Source of the DNA: Tetmemena sp. SeJ-2015
Taxonomy: Eukaryota; Ciliophora; Spirotrichea; Sporadotrichida; Oxytrichidae
Direction: 5' to 3'
Assembly (NCBI GenBank): GCA_027382625.1
Contig: JAJKFJ010023088.1
Coordinates: 49,850 to 113,849, forward strand
DNA length: 64,000 nt
Position 1 is the first letter of the stretch, and every line of letters begins with the position of its first letter. Position numbers and translations under genes: made by a program. Below are positions 63,954 through 64,000 of the stretch, in pieces. The notes under the pieces were generated by a model. That model made no database searches and was not told where the DNA came from. It saw only the letters and a program-made list of their open reading frames with translations.

Positions 63954-64000
63954 GCATATTTTTAACCAAAAAACGAGGAGTAGCCTAAGGTTTAGGCCCA

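Overview
The window is a piece of a Bacteroidota chromosome, most like the Chitinophagaceae/Sphingobacteriia side of the phylum. The evidence is: several proteins ending in type IX secretion (T9SS) sorting domains, a TonB-dependent receptor, a LytS/LytTR two-component pair, promoters of the TTTG-n17-20-TAnnTTTG type, and the order rpsU - xerC - hpf - tRNA cluster - tuf - tRNA-Trp, which is typical of the phylum. Nearly every gene of more than about 100 codons is broken by one or more single-base indels, including essential ones (mreB, mrdA, rodA, tuf, accC, purH, recF, pyrH). I read this as uncorrected sequence error, probably from long reads, not gene decay. Coordinates below therefore span whole genes across frame changes.

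Layout. 0-3 kb: a minus-strand nucleotide-sugar operon (rfbA, a UDP-sugar epimerase/decarboxylase, galE). 3-6.2 kb: a coiled-coil secreted protein and a NatA/NatB-type ABC exporter. 6.3-9.3 kb: a secreted repeat protein, then pyrH-frr. 9.3-15.5 kb: radical SAM/SPASM protein, SDR, carboxymuconolactone-decarboxylase-like protein, phosphodiester glycosidase, rhomboid protease, diheme cytochrome c. 15.8-18.4 kb: efp-accB-accC. 18.4-21.3 kb: badly broken sequence I could not assign. 21.4-25 kb: chromate transporter, FAD/NAD(P)-binding protein, TSUP permease. 25.5-28.8 kb: histidine phosphatase, APH-like kinase and acyl-CoA dehydrogenase, separated by palindromic repeats. 28.9-37.5 kb: LytS/LytTR pair, secreted protein, Hsp20, TPR protein, pdhA, recF, PAS-type histidine kinase, receiver protein. 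37.7-46.9 kb: TonB-dependent receptor, purH, radical SAM protein, possible cytochrome, TolB-like lipoprotein, Bax-inhibitor-1 protein. 47-53.9 kb: the rod-shape cluster mreB-mreC-mreD-[four-helix-bundle gene]-mrdA-rodA. 54-57.6 kb: small secreted T9SS-domain proteins, two of them tandem paralogues, among hairpin repeats. 57.9-64 kb: acyl-CoA dehydrogenase, rpsU, xerC, hpf, four tRNAs, tuf, tRNA-Trp.

The most unusual points are: an EF-Tu gene with an internal block that reads like eukaryotic/archaeal EF-1alpha; a four-helix-bundle gene enclosed by inverted repeats inside the mre/mrdA/rodA cluster; a recurrent class of intergenic palindromes built from short repeated words; and a kinase/acyl-CoA dehydrogenase pair resembling a split ACAD10/11. 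I found no CRISPR array, transposase, prophage, rRNA or recognisable defence system. Two zones (about 40.0-42.6 kb and 50.9-53.2 kb) have inflated homopolymers and should not be used for fine analysis.
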